From Symbiodinium natans (Eukaryota > Sar > Dinophyceae > Suessiales > Symbiodiniaceae), in the NCBI GenBank assembly GCA_905221605.1, contig CAJNDS010002751.1, positions 182,001 through 246,000 on the forward strand: DNA of 64,000 nucleotides, written 5' to 3'. The notes under the pieces were generated by a model. The model searched no databases, was not told where the DNA came from, and saw nothing but the letters and a program-made list of their open reading frames with translations. The first letter of the stretch is position 1; every line of letters begins with the position of its first letter. A program made the translations under genes and the position numbers. Below, in pieces: positions 35,376 through 46,305 of this stretch.

Positions 35376-36826
35376 AAACGAGCTCTGGCGAGCATGTTGC
35401 GAACCTGTAAAGAGTCCGGAATGCCACCTGGCTGTCAGTTCCGAACCCTAGCGCTCCAAATGTAAACCTCAATTGATCAACCATATGAACACAAAGGCTA
35501 CCTTAAACCCTACACCCAAAGTCCCCCAGCCTCCTCCCCATTCTGCGTGGCACAGACATCCTGAGCCTTTCAATACCCCTGGCGACCCTACACCCTGCAC
35601 CCTAAACCCTAAACCCTAAACCCCAACATGCCGAAGGGAAGGGTGGAGGGCGTTGGGTTTCAGGGTGCAGCACACACGCACCACAAACCCAACCTTGAAC
35701 CCAAATCCCCAACCAAAACCCTAACCCGAACCTCAAATCCTTAGCCTTAGCCAAAACCCTTACCCCCGAAACCTTAAGCCTAAGCCCTAAACCCTAAGCC
35801 CTAAACCCTCCCAACCATCCTCAACGCGAAGCCCAGAGCCGGGAAAACTGGGCCATGAAAACCCGAAACCCACGCCGAATTCTCGGGCGCAACATCGCCC
35901 CAAGCATGTTGCTTAGCGTTCTAGGGTTAGGGTTTAGTTCGTTGCGTGTCTGGCCTTGGAATCTTAGAACAGGCGCGTCGCATCCAAGGGATACGCAGAA
36001 GCCTGTTGCAAAAATTGTTCGGGGTTCAGGGCGTCGGGTTTGGGCCCTGAAGCCTTAAGGCGAACAAAACTCCTATAAGCCCTCCGCACAGAAAGGCGGG
36101 ATTGGCGCCGATTCGAAGCGTGCTTGGAGCGATTGCCCGAGGCCTACAGAGGTTTTTGGGCCCGGTGCTTGAGAGAACCCTAAACCCCAAACCCAAAACC
36201 CAAAACAGCAGGTGCAGGGGCTCAGTGCATCAGTGTTCTTGTGCCCTCTCGCATTTTCCTGCTGCAATGAAGACGGCCGCGCTCATGCTCTCGATGTGCC
36301 TTATGGGGGGGCCGCGATGCAGCTCGACACCTCGGAGTCCCCGAAGTCGAGGCACAAGCTCGTGCCTTCGAACAGCAGCTTGGTGGCCCAGTGGTGCCCT
36401 TTTACCCTTGTTTTGGGGGGTTCAAGGTTCCCTTATGAAGCAACGAATCACAAGACAGGGTACCGTTATTAGAATATGGCTACTGGGCTACCAAGGCAGC
36501 CACCCTGAAGCGGCCAGCGGGATGGAGGAGATGCTCGCGGCAGCCATGCGCTCCAAGGACTCCCCTGCACTGAAGGAGTTGGTGAAGAAGGTCGCTGAGA
36601 TGATCGCAACCGTGAAGGCGATGAAGCAGAGTGTGAGCGGAATCCAGACGACGATGATGAGTCCGTGAAGACTGTCGAGCAGTGTGGGGTGAACAAGCAC
36701 ACAGAGAACGCCCCAAGCAGCTCAAGTCAGACTTCACGGCGAAGAGCGAGCTGCACTCGCAGTGCTCTGGGGCCTCTGAGCAGGCTAAGTTGGTTTTTGG
36801 AACCTTCTCTTTGCTTTCCTGATTTG

Positions 36827-37081
36827 GGTTCATCATGAACCCTAAAATTGGGACCCATATACCCTCCTTGGAGGTTCATGGTACTTATTAACCAAATATA
36901 ACCTTAACTATTTATAACTGTATTTAGAACCATGTTAGGGAGCTTAAACGGGCTGATAAGTGGGTTATAAGTACAGTTATAAGTGGTGATTAAGTACCAT
37001 GAACCTCCAAGTATACTACTGTAATCCCATTGGGGTATATGAACCATAAACCCTTTTAGGGTTCATTTGGTTCTCAAGGTA
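36827..37081. mobile_element. MITE-like palindrome, family C, copy 4, carrying a nested element
   Basis: The outer family C copy is split by a second palindromic element at 36868-37010. It lies between exon-like segments of a secretory-type gene. Confidence 0.8.
36868..37010. mobile_element. Nested palindromic element with perfect 20-bp inverted ends
   Basis: Ends are ttggaggttcatggtactta (36868-36887) and its exact reverse complement (36991-37010). It sits within the family C MITE, so it inserted later. Confidence 0.85.
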
Positions 37082-37436
37082 CCACACTCCCTCATTGCCA
37101 AGTGGGACATGCTGAGCACGGAGTGCGCGCCAAAAAGAAGTTCGAACAGCGAAGACCAAAAGCTGCAAAGCCTCCGCCGCAGCCCACATGAGTCAGAAGG
37201 AGCATTGCGACAGCGTTCAGGATTCCATGGATGGCTACTCTTGCTCACACGCGCAATGGAGGAGTGCTACAAGCAGGCCTCTTCCACTCCAACCTCATGG
37301 CCACGCAGAGCACCGAGCCTGAAGCGCTTCGCAAAGAGTGGCGAGCCCTGCTTCACATGGAGTGCCTCATCACTACTTACTGCAGAATCGGGCTTTAGGG
37401 TTTTGGGTTTAGGGTTTAGGGTTTAATGCGTGGCCA

Positions 37437-38801
37437 GCTGCTGCAAAGCCACGGGCGGATTCCCCGGTTTGGACTTCTCCGGCCTGTCTTCGCCCAGCGG
37501 CAGCTGGTTCTTGGCATTGAACATCGACACCGGAGGCAACGTGGTGGCCTACGGCAACAGTGACTTCTGGCAGTCCTCGTCGGCCCATGGAGGTGCGAGA
37601 TAACACGAACCTGGAGGTCTTCAGCCAGACGGTGGCCAAGGATGTGCTGATCGTCTGCCACGAGGAGGGCAAGGTGCTTGGCTGGCGAACCTGGAACTCC
37701 GGGACTGGTTCAATCAAGCCAACGCTTGTCCCGGGAGTCTGCAACAAGGGCACAATGTGTAGATCTCTTCTCAGACAACTGGCGCGGACATGCGCGGACG
37801 TGGGGAACCTCAAGTCGAGTGGGAGCCCTTGATCGCGAACACGACGGAACAGGCGCACTCTACGTTAAACTCGGGCTTCTGTGGCAACGACTTCAACCGC
37901 ATCTCCACTACCAACAACGGGGCAGGTGGGAGGAACCTTGGATCTGGCCTGGGAACCCTAGGGTTTAGGGTTTAGGGTTTGGGTTTAGGGTTTAGGGTTT
38001 AGGGTTTAGGGTTTAGGGTTTAGGGTTCAGGGTTCAGGGTTTAGGGTTTAGGGAACCAGTATGACCAAAATAATTGCGACTTGACTTCCCATCGGCCCAC
38101 CGCCGATGGCGAGATGCGCACGCAGCACGACCACTGGGGCGGAGCCGCTCCTGTGCAAGCCGAGCCTGGTATCTAAGCAACCGGCGGTACATCATCAACG
38201 CTCGTGAGTTCACAACCCTACAGAAGCTCATCGCCTACATCTTGGGGCCACAGCGAGGACATCTGGAGCGCATTGATCGTGATCGCGCAATGGTCATGTC
38301 ATGTGGGTGCAACTTCCCGCTGTACATCTCCGCAACCGAAGCAGAGCGCCACTGTTTCGCAACCTCCCGAGAGAGGGTTCTCTATGCGTGCGATTTCCTC
38401 AAGCTGCTTTCTATCCGGACCGCCGGCTCATCTGTCCATGGGCTCCTCGGATTGATGAAGCTTTTAATGGCATGTCGTGTTTCCTCTAGGGTTAGGGGTT
38501 CAGGGGTTTAGGGGTTTAGGGGTTTAGGGGTTTAGGATCACAGCAGGCCAGATGCAAAAGGGGCTTAGGGCTTTGCTGGTTTGAGGGTTTAGGGTTTAGG
38601 GGTTTGAGGGCTCGAGGTTCTAGAGTGTTTTCGTATCTTTTCATCTCGCAGAACGTGTTCCTATCTAGAGTTTAGGGATTATGGGGCAGGTCCAGCAGCG
38701 ACATCGGCGGCCTCATCGGCTCCGACCACAAATGCAACGGTTGCTGTCCCTGGACCATTTCTTCCGGGTACGACTACGACTACGCCATCTTCGTCATGTA
38801 G
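37437..38801 (+). pseudogene. Host gene remnant or error-rich exons, unknown family
   Basis: Plus-strand coding sense is obvious but changes frame several times. About 37437-37585 encodes SGSWFLALNIDTGGNVVAYG; 37590-37700 gives NLEVFSQTVAKDVLIVCHEE in another frame; 37800-37955 contains NSGFCGNDFNRISTTNNGAG; 38056-38170 contains CDLTSHRPTADGEMRTQHDH; the last island, 38690-38801, encodes SSDIGGLIGSDHKCNGCCPW and ends at TAG. TTTAGGG arrays at 37960-38055 and 38485-38535 separate the islands. The Gly/Asn/Cys-rich composition looks extracellular. It is probably one decayed gene. Confidence 0.4.
37960..38055 (+). repeat. TTTAGGG array inside a broken gene
   Basis: Array with TTCAGGG variants that separates two plus-strand coding-like islands (about 37437-37955 and 38056-38450), at a place where an intron would be expected. 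Confidence 0.9.
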
Positions 38802-40273
38802 GGCCACTTTCAGACATGGCTTTTGGCGGTGCGACCAAAAATGTCTGGAGCGAGACTACCCGTGCAATTGCGATGCAATTGCGTGTTTTTCCAGGAACTT
38901 GGAGCAAAATGAGGCCTACTTGATTAGAATGGTTTTTGCTGGCCAGTTTCTCTTGCATTTACATGGTAGGGGTTTGAAGGGCATCAGAAAAGTCTGTGAG
39001 ATTTTCCGAGCTCCTGTTCGTTGTTTTTGGGGAAGTTCCGGGTGTTAGGGCGGGAGCGCTGACGAGGCGATGCCGTTGTGACACTTCTATACCCTTGTGC
39101 TCTGGAAGTTAAGGTGCCCAGTTACGATTAGTAGTGTTACTACCAGTATGTCATTGTTACTATTCTCCTTGTTTTAACTCCTCTTATAGTTTTTTTTGTT
39201 CCGTCATTGTTAACTCTTCAGAATATGGTATTTAGGAAAGAAAGAGGAATTGAAAGTGAAGGTCCCAAATCCTGAGCCCTAAGCTCGAGGTGGCGCCGGC
39301 GCGTGTGGTGGCTGTTCGGTTCGTAGGGATTAGGGTTTAGGGTTTAGGGTTTAGGGTTCAGGGTTTAGGGCTTAGAGTTTAGGGTTTAGGGTTAGGGTTT
39401 AAGAACTACCCCCGGGCCCTGAACACTCGGACGTGCGCCCGAAACCCAAGACACTGTCAGATACCTAGCGGCCAGTGATCAATCGTACTACACCAACATG
39501 GTGTCAAAACGGTGTGAAGACTGATGCTCATGATTCCTTGTGCAAGTTTATTTACATATTGTATACATACATACATACATATATATATATATGGTACCCC
39601 CCCCCCCCCAGTGACCTACCCTTTTTCGCCTTGTCTCATGTCCTGTGTATGTACATATACACATTTTGTCTGTGTGACATATGCATACGTTTCGATGAGC
39701 GGACTGTTGCAGCCAGAGCCTTCCCTCGCCGAGGAGGGAGCGTGACATCCAGTTCGACGAAGTGCACCCCTCATTTGGGCTTAGGGTTTAGGGTTTAGGG
39801 TTTAGGGTTTAGGGTCTCGGGTCTAGGGTCTAGGGTTTAGGGTTTAGGGTTTAGGGAAACATGATGGTCCCTTTCGGCGTCTCCTTTTGTATGTAGAGCT
39901 GTATTGAACACAAAGATCTGACTCGTTTGTAGCGTGGCAGGTTTGCGGGCTTGAGGATCTGCGGTGTCAGCTGGGTTGAGAAAACATAAGGGTTATTGAG
40001 AGTTCCCTAAACCCCAAGCCCTATAAACCCTAAGCCCTAAACCCTAAACCCTAAGCCCTAAACCCTAAAGTTTCGTGATAAGGTTGGCAAGAGCCTCACA
40101 ACAACGGCTTTGGCGTTGGATCTTGTCAAGGCGCAAAGTAAAGCCTAAACTCTGCAAAGCTTTGTGCACTACCTTTAGGGTTTAGGGTTTAGGGTTTAGG
40201 GTTTAGGGTTTAGGGGGGTCCGGGTTTTTTTTTTGCAAAGGTGTGGCTCGGCCCTGTCCCCTTGCAAAGGTGT

Positions 40274-40530
40274 GGCTTGGCTTGGCTTGGCTTGGCTGGG
40301 CGTGTCCTCTGACCTGGCTTGGCTCGGCTTGTCTGGCTTGGCTTGGCTTTGGTTGGCTTGGCTCGGCTTGGCTTGGCTTGGCTCGGCTGGGCTTGGCTCG
40401 GCTTGGCTCGGCTTGTCCTCTGGCTTGGCTTGGCTCGGGTGGGCTCGGCTGGGCTTGGCTTGGCCTGGCTGGCTTGGCTTGGCTCGGCGTGGCTTGGCTC
40501 GGCTTGGCCTGGCTTGGGTGCCGACTTCGT
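40274..40530. repeat. TTGGC / TCGGC pentamer array
   Basis: Roughly 50 pentamers of cTTGGC or cTCGGC. All frames stay open on both strands, giving AKPSQ- or LAWLG-type artificial peptides. I do not regard it as a gene. Confidence 0.92.
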
Positions 40531-40619
40531 TTTGATTTCCCTGTTCTCCCCAGTCGCAAAGATTCTTTTTACCGCGATGTAGCTGTAGCTGGTAGAAATA
40601 CGTGGAGTGTATATATGTA

Positions 40620-42045
40620 GTATGCGCAAGCATTGAGTTTGCAAATGGCTGCGCCCCCCCAACCCCCCCCCCGCTTTTTTAAGCCGTGCAAGCTTGCGTC
40701 AAAGCATATGAGTCTTGTTGAAACCCATGATGCAAGCATTGAGTTTGCAAATGGGGGGGGCTGCGCCCCCCCCAACCCCCCCGCTTTTTTTGAGCCGTGC
40801 AAGCTTGCGTCAAAGCATATGCTTGTTGAAACCCATGATGCAAGCATTGCATATGAGTCTTGTTGAAACCCATGATGCAAGCATTAAGTTTGCAAATGGC
40901 CCCCCCGGTGTTGGAACCCATGATGCAAGCATTGAGTTTGCAAATGGGGGGGGCTGCGCCCCCCCCAACCCCCCCGCTTTTTTTGAGCCGTGCAAGCTTG
41001 CGTCAAAGCATATGAGTCTTGTTGAAACCCATGATGCAAGCATTGAGTTTGCAAATGGGGGGGGCTGCGCCCCCCCCAACCCCCCCGCTTTTTTTGAGCC
41101 GTGCAAGCTTGCGTCAAAGCATATGATTCTTGTTGAAACCCATGATGCAAGCATTGAGTTTGCAAATGGGGGGGGCTGCGCCCCCCCCAACCCCGCCGCT
41201 TTTTTAAGCCGTGCAAGCTTGCGTCAAAGCATATGAGTCTTGTTGAAACCCATGATGCAAGCATTAAGTTTGCAAATGGCCCCCCCGGTGTTGGAACCCA
41301 TGATGCAAGCATTGAGTTTGCAAATGGGGGGGGCGCAGCCCCCCCCAACCCCCCCGCTTTTTTTGAGCCGTGCAAGCTTGCGTCAAAGCATATGATTCTT
41401 GTTGAAACCCATGATGCAAGCATTGAGTTTGCAAATGGGGGGGGGGCTGCGCCCCCCCCAACCCCCCCGCTTTTTTTGAGCCGTGCAAGCTTGCGTCAAA
41501 GCATATGAGTCTTGTTGAAACCCATGATGCAAGCATTGAGTTTGCAAATGGGGGGGGCTGCGCCCCCCCCAACCCCCCCGCTTTTTTTGAGCCGTGCAAG
41601 CTTGCGTCAAAGCATATGAGTCTTGTTGAAACCCATGATGCAAGCATTGAGTTTGCAAATGGGGGGGGCTGCGCCCCCCCCAACCCCCCCGCTTTTTTAA
41701 GCCGTGCAAGCTTGCGTCAAAGCATATGAGTCTTGTTGAAACCCATGATGCAAGCATTAAGTTTGCAAATGGCCCCCCCGGTGTTGGAACCCATGATGCA
41801 AGCATTGAGTTTGCAAATGGGGGGGGCTGCGCCCCCCCCAACCCCCCCGCTTTTTTAAGCCGTGCAAGCTTGCATCAAAGCATAAGAGTCTTTTTGAAAC
41901 CCATGATGCAAGCATTGAGTTTTCAAATGGGGGGGGGCTGCGCCCCCCCCAACCCCCCGCTTCTGAAAGCCGTGCAAGCTTGTTTCAAAGCATATGAGTT
42001 TTTTTGAAACCTAGAGGCAAGCATTGAGTTTGCAAATAAGGGGGA
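40620..42045. repeat. 111-bp tandem satellite, about 11 copies
   Basis: Units start with gccgtgcaagcttgcg at 40683, 40794, 40987, 41098, 41208, 41367, 41480, 41591, 41701, 41859 and 41969. Spacing is about 111 bp, with longer units of about 158-193 bp that contain an extra partial copy. Each unit holds a G7-CTGCG-C8 hairpin and the palindrome GCAAGCTTGC. Confidence 0.95.
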
Positions 42046-42095
42046 GGGAGTCGGGGTGGTGAGAGTGGGGGGTGGGGGGGAGTGGGGAGGGGGGT

Positions 42096-42130
<35 letters not shown>

Positions 42131-42198
42131 GGGGGGGGGGGGTGGGGGGGTGGGGGGGGTGGGGGGGGTGGGGGGGGTGGGGGCGGGGTGGGGGGGGG

Positions 42199-42298
42199 NN
42201 NNNNNNNNNNNNNNNNNNNNNNNNNNNNNNNNNNNNNNNNNNNNNNNNNNNNNNNNNNNNNNNNNNNNNNNNNNNNNNNNNNNNNNNNNNNNNNNNNN
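42199..42298. other. Assembly gap (100 N)
   Basis: A run of exactly 100 N inside poly-G/GGGGGT sequence. True length unknown. Confidence 1.
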
Positions 42299-42429
42299 GG
42301 GGGGGTGGGTGGGACGTGGAGGGGAAGGGGGTTACCGAGCCACACCTTTGCAAGAGGACAGGGCCGAGCCACACCTTTGCAAAAAAAAAAACCCTCCGCC
42401 GGTTTAGGGTTTAGGGTTTAGGGTTTAGG

Positions 42430-44120
42430 GCACTTCAAAGAAGCTCACCAGAAGTAGTAGCACATAGTAACACCTTCCATGTTTTGTACTGGCTTGGGCG
42501 ACGAGTGCACTGCCAACAGATGTTTCGTTGGCCAAGAGGGCTCCAGCTTTCTATTTGGAGCTTCTGGCACTCAGTGCCAGAACACCGGCCGGTAAAAGTA
42601 GCCTTCCGTCACTGTGTGCGCGAAGCGAGGAAGGAAGTGTCCATGATTTGTTCATCTACAAAAGCTTAGAGAACCTCCCCATGTATGGAAACTCCTAAAC
42701 ACCCTCAGCCCTGCTGCTCATGGTCCCTAAATGGGTTTAGGGTTAAGGGTTTAGGGTTTAGGGCGTAGGGATCCTTAAACCTCAATCCTCTCCCCAGTGT
42801 GGCCCAGGTGACCTACAACTTCGCGATGTATGGCTTGATGCTCCACCCGCAGAAAGACGACGAGCTGGCTAGCCAGGCATCCGTGTGGGGTCTGTCGTGT
42901 GAGGGAGGGCGCAACTTGCTTGCCCTAAACCCTCAAGTCGAAACCCTAAACCCTAAACCCTAAAACCCTAACCGACTTGGGCCAGGCTGACTGTTGACGA
43001 TGCCTATGTTTCGTGCTCCTTCGAAACTCCTAAAACGTAAGCCCTCAATGTCAACCTCTCACCCCGACTCGCCCTAAACCCTAAACCCTAAACCCTAAAC
43101 CCTAAACCCTAAACCCTAAACCCTAAACTCGCAGCCTTACATGCGCCCTCAGCCGTACTTCCTAAACCCTGAAGGCTCAATCCTAAACGCCCAAGGAAGC
43201 ACGAAGCGCCAGCCAAAAACTCGAAACATTCAACACACGAAGCTTCAAAGCCGAAGCTCAAAACACTAAACTCCAAACTTTCAACGCTTGGGTGTTAACC
43301 AAAGGCCCTGAGCATCCTAAATACCGAACTTCAAAACTCTGTAGGCGCCAATCCCTAACCTCGACCTCAAACTCTCAAGACCCAAAGCACCCGAATCCTG
43401 AAACTCTCTTGGGGCCCCTCAACCCTAAGCCTCCCGAAACTCGACAGCCGGCACCTCAAAACCCTACGCGCGCAACTCGAAGCCCTTGAGTGTTTGGAGC
43501 CGAGAAGGGAGATCACGAACCTCAGAGACATAATGCTGAAGCCTAATTGATTGCCAATATGCTCCCCTGAATCTATACGGTGTATATACTGGCTCATAAA
43601 ATGAATCCCGCCAGTTAGCTCCACATAGTGCGCTCGAAGACATTGCAGTTTCGGGATTCCCTAAACCCCAAACCCTAATGGATCCGGAGGGCTGAGAGTC
43701 GAGGAAACCCTAAACCTTAAACCCCAAGGTTGAGGGGTCCCAGACTTGGCGTTCAGGGTTTTAGAGTTCAAGCGTTCGAGGTCTTCGGGTTTGTAATTCT
43801 TAAGTGTTCTCGGACCCTAAACCCCTAAACCCCTAAAACCTTAAACCCCTAAACCCCGAAACCCCTAAACCCCTAAAACGCTACAACCCCTAAACCCCTA
43901 AACCCCTAAACCCCTAAACCCCTAAACCCGTAAACCCTAAACCTTTACGGGTTTTGGGTTAGGACCGGCTGTCCTGGCTTAAAACACGGTTTAGGAATGC
44001 AGCAGCCCGAATAAAGAACAATAAATGGGTTTAGGGTTTTGGGTTTAGGGTTTAGGGTTTAGGGGTTAGGGGTTAGGGTTTAGGGTTTAGGGTGCGATGG
44101 CTGGCCAACAAAGCGTTCAA
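42430..44120. other. Repeat-rich DNA without a recognised gene
   Basis: CCCTAAA runs at 42940-42972 and 43073-43130, the octamer array at 43810-43940, and otherwise low-complexity C/A-rich sequence with CTCAAACT-type degenerate motifs. Confidence 0.5.
43810..43940 (-). repeat. CCCCTAAA octamer array
   Basis: Mostly eight-base units with four C instead of three. This variant is uncommon elsewhere in the window and looks like local amplification of a mutant unit. Confidence 0.9.
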
Positions 44121-44121
44121 T

Positions 44122-44217
44122 TTGGGAGGTTCCCCCTGATACAGTCCTTAGTAGGGATCACAGAACCCCCTATTATAATCCCTGTTAAGGACTGTTAGTA
44201 TAAGGGGGAACATCCCA
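44122..44217. mobile_element. MITE-like palindrome, family A, copy 5
   Basis: Family ends TTTGGGAGGTTCCCCC and GGGGGAACATCCCA, with a small deletion in the left arm. Confidence 0.8.
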
Positions 44218-44534
44218 ACGTTCAATGTTTGAGGGCTCGAGGAGGTTAGGGTTTTAGGGCTTGAGGGCGGCTTGGACCTTAGTGGGTTTCAGGGCTTAAC
44301 TTAGGAGGCTCCCCTCCTTTCGTTCCAGGCGTGAGAGCTGGGGTGCTTTGAGCGTTTTTAAAGCTTTAACTCTAGAGGGTTTAGGGTTTAGGGTTTAGGG
44401 TTTAGGGTTTAGCTCGAAATGGCAGGTCTTCGACGAGATGAAGGAAGATGGCCGTTTCCACCCTGCCCTGTTGCGGCTCCAGCAAGGCCCAGCTACAACT
44501 TGCTGCTTCGTAGTATTAAACAGAGTTCCGAAGG

Positions 44535-44632
44535 GTTTAGGGTTTAGGGTCTAGGGTTTGGGGTTTGGGGTTTAGGGTTTAGGTTTGGGGTTTAGGGTTT
44601 AGGGTTTGGGGTTTGGGGTTTAGGGCTTAGGG
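44535..44632 (+). repeat. TTTAGGG/TTTGGGG array next to the virus-like element
   Basis: The last telomere-like run before the element. It ends about 28 bp before the left terminal inverted repeat. Confidence 0.92.
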
Positions 44633-44659
44633 TTCCCAAGGGAAGGGGGGTTCAAGGAG

Positions 44660-44945
44660 CTAGACATGCACACGCCTAGGTTCGCGGACTACCGTCCCGC
44701 CATATCACCGATAACCATTCTTACCCAGAACCCTTCATAACCATCATGCCCATAACCCTCATACCCATCATACCTTCAATCCTACAACCACACCGCCCAA
44801 AAGACCTTAACAATTCTCCTAATACCATTCTTACCAAACCCCCTATCCAAAAAACCCAACCAACCAAAGCCCCTAACCCAAAATCCTACCCAAACTCCTA
44901 TACCCTCAAACCTCCAAACCCCCTTAATTACCAAAAGACCTCAAC
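44660..44945 (+). repeat. Left terminal inverted repeat
   Basis: Begins CTAGACATGCACACGCCTAG and includes the 19-mer cacgcctaggttcgcggac (44671-44689). The rest is a C/A-rich strand with repeated CCATTCTTACC, CATAACC and AAGACCTTAACAAT segments that match the reverse complement of the right end imperfectly. Confidence 0.85.
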
Positions 44946-45234
44946 AATTATCCTATACCACCTCCACCAAAAGAGACGTCTTCGTGTGGTATCCACAACG
45001 TTGCCGAAACTACTCTGCATGTTTGGTTCGGAATCGATAAAGCCATGCCTTCGTGTCTCTCGAGGGATAGCCAAGACAGAAACAAGCACATGAAAGACAC
45101 TTTGCTTGAGTTTGTGCAGCATACATGCTATGTTGTCAGAGTGCTGTTGCCGTGAATGCCATACATTTTTTTGAGTAATCTTCCAGTCGAGTAGGAAGCA
45201 GCGTAGCCTGTTGAATAGTCCCGACTGTCGTGCA
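44946..45234. other. Leader between left repeat and HNH-like gene
   Basis: No gene seen. Composition moves from the C/A-rich repeat to ordinary mid-GC sequence. Confidence 0.4.
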
Positions 45235-46305
45235 ATGGCAAGAAGCACCAGCGACAGTGGGCGGAGTGAATTCACCAAAGCTGCATCGAACATTCTAGAT
45301 GAGCTTGGAGTGGCAGCCTACGGAGATGCACAGTTCGTCAAAGCGCACATTCTGCCAGCCAGTCGCAAACATCAGCAGGAGTGGCGTCAGTTCATCCTGG
45401 AGGAGTACCGCGACACCACGTGGCTCAGTGAATGCTTGGATGTGGATGGCGCCGAACCGTCCAATGATGATGCAAAGCTGGAGTTGGCTGCGAGGCGCGG
45501 CATGAATGGGTTGCCGATGAGCAAGGAATGCGAGGTTGCCTTTGACCAAGATATAGGGGATCGCGCGAGAGTCTTGGCGCTGCTCCCTTTGTCGCCTGTG
45601 GGCGAAGCAACGTGGCGAGACTTGGATGATGGCAGAGTCCAGCGGACAGTGGATGCTGTCGTGGTGGCTCGCAACCAATCGGGAGCTGCTGTGCTGCAAT
45701 TCTTGCTTCCACGGCCGTTCCCCGAAGCTGAGGTGCATTATGTTGGTCATGTGCGCATAGATCGTTACAGGTTCGGTCTGTTCACTGTGTCGAGCATCGT
45801 AGGCACAGAGGATGCGCTGCGTTCATTCATGGCTGCTTCAGATGACAACCCAGATGGCGGAGCACCAACGTCATGGTGGGAGATGCTCCTTCCAATCGCC
45901 ATGTTGACGAACGCTTTCACTTACATGTTCAGCCAGTCGGACAATGAAGAAGCACGGTGGCTCACGGATATGTTTTTGGGAGTGCGAGGCATTGAGGCCG
46001 ATTTGAAGAAGCGGGAGTTCAAGGAACGTGTTGATGTTCTGAACCTCGGAGGCGCCATGCTCTTGCCAGAGCTGGGATCATCGGAGAAGAGGTTGATCCA
46101 CGTTAGTTTCACTGCGAGCACGGGTCAGGACAGGAAGCAACACCTGTGTGGCCACCCTCTCTTCTTGAGGCTGAAGGCCTTAAGGGTTTTAGGTCACCCC
46201 CAAGTACAGCAATTTAAGAATGCAAGGACAGAAGATCCCAGCGACTGGGAGGATGCTAGCGATTATCAGGCTCTTGTTACAGACACTGACACTGAAGGTC
46301 TATAG
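45235..46305 (+). CDS. HNH-nuclease-like protein, GC-rich cargo gene
   Basis: The 356-residue product from the ATG at 45235 is uninterrupted; an upstream TTG at 45211 would add only eight residues. Residues about 35-105 resemble the HNH_2 type of restriction-like nuclease: VKAHILPAS (H38) followed by RGMNGLPMSKECEVAFD (N91, FD 103-104). In that family a His normally precedes the 'xxFD' step; here it is not evident, so catalysis is doubtful. The rest is acidic and not recognised. The gene lies inside the left inverted repeat yet has host-like GC-rich codon use, unlike all genes from 46.6 kb on, so I infer a captured host-type gene. A nuclease, a defence protein or a regulator are all possible. 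Confidence 0.6.
   Translation: MARSTSDSGRSEFTKAASNILDELGVAAYGDAQFVKAHILPASRKHQQEWRQFILEEYRDTTWLSECLDVDGAEPSNDDAKLELAARRGMNGLPMSKECEVAFDQDIGDRARVLALLPLSPVGEATWRDLDDGRVQRTVDAVVVARNQSGAAVLQFLLPRPFPEAEVHYVGHVRIDRYRFGLFTVSSIVGTEDALRSFMAASDDNPDGGAPTSWWEMLLPIAMLTNAFTYMFSQSDNEEARWLTDMFLGVRGIEADLKKREFKERVDVLNLGGAMLLPELGSSEKRLIHVSFTASTGQDRKQHLCGHPLFLRLKALRVLGHPQVQQFKNARTEDPSDWEDASDYQALVTDTDTEGL

Larger units (their letters stand above)
36261..37398 (+). pseudogene. Signal-peptide-bearing, helix-rich host gene, frameshifted
   Basis: An ATG at 36268 opens a signal-peptide-like segment (MKTAALMLSMCLMGG). At a run of seven G (36306-36312) the coding sense moves to another frame (AAMQLDTSESPKSRHKLVPS), so a base is missing or extra in the homopolymer. 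Further coding-like pieces follow at 36518-36660 (a Lys/Ala-rich helix containing ALKELVKKVAEMIATVKAM) and at 37250-37398 (HSNLMATQSTEPEALRKEWR). A nested pair of MITEs lies between them. The composition suggests a secreted coiled-coil protein, but the family is not named. It is either decayed or damaged by homopolymer sequencing errors. Confidence 0.4.
40225..42391. repeat. Composite repeat bounded by inverted flanks
   Basis: A left flank (40225-40279, with TTGCAAAGGTGTGGCTCGG twice) reappears inverted at 42335-42391 with two differences. Between them lie a TTGGC pentamer array, an 11-copy tandem satellite, a poly-G stretch and a sequencing gap. TTTAGGG runs abut both outer sides (40174-40213 and 42401-42432). 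It may be a non-autonomous mobile unit or a foldback structure. Confidence 0.7.
1..44659. repeat. Interspersed telomere-like TTTAGGG/CCCTAAA landscape (host DNA)
   Basis: Perfect and degenerate copies of the TTTAGGG heptamer, in both orientations, recur every few hundred bases across this whole stretch and stop at the left end of the virus-like element. Runs range from one or two units to about 18. Variants such as TTCAGGG, TTGAGGG, GTTTAGGGG and CCCTGAACCC are frequent, so most runs are old. They sit between exon-like islands, inside introns and inside MITE-like palindromes, so this is interspersed filler rather than a chromosome end. TTTAGGG is the telomere unit of dinoflagellates, many other algae and plants. 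Short unannotated stretches here hold no gene I can recognise. Confidence 0.9.

Noticed and set aside
40233-40620. Long open frames on both strands giving AKPSQ- or LAWLG-type repeats
   Set aside because: They are by-products of the TTGGC pentamer array; every frame is open and no domain or start context exists.
40715-41841. Overlapping frames of 120-180 residues with a 37-residue repeat (VETHDASIEFANGGG...)
   Set aside because: The 111-bp unit is a multiple of three, so several frames stay open on both strands at once; this is a satellite, not a gene.
40620-42045. CRISPR-like array
   Set aside because: Units are contiguous 111-bp tandem copies without unique spacers, in a eukaryotic setting.
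42056-42421. Glycine-rich open frames across the N gap
   Set aside because: They are poly-G translation through an assembly gap.
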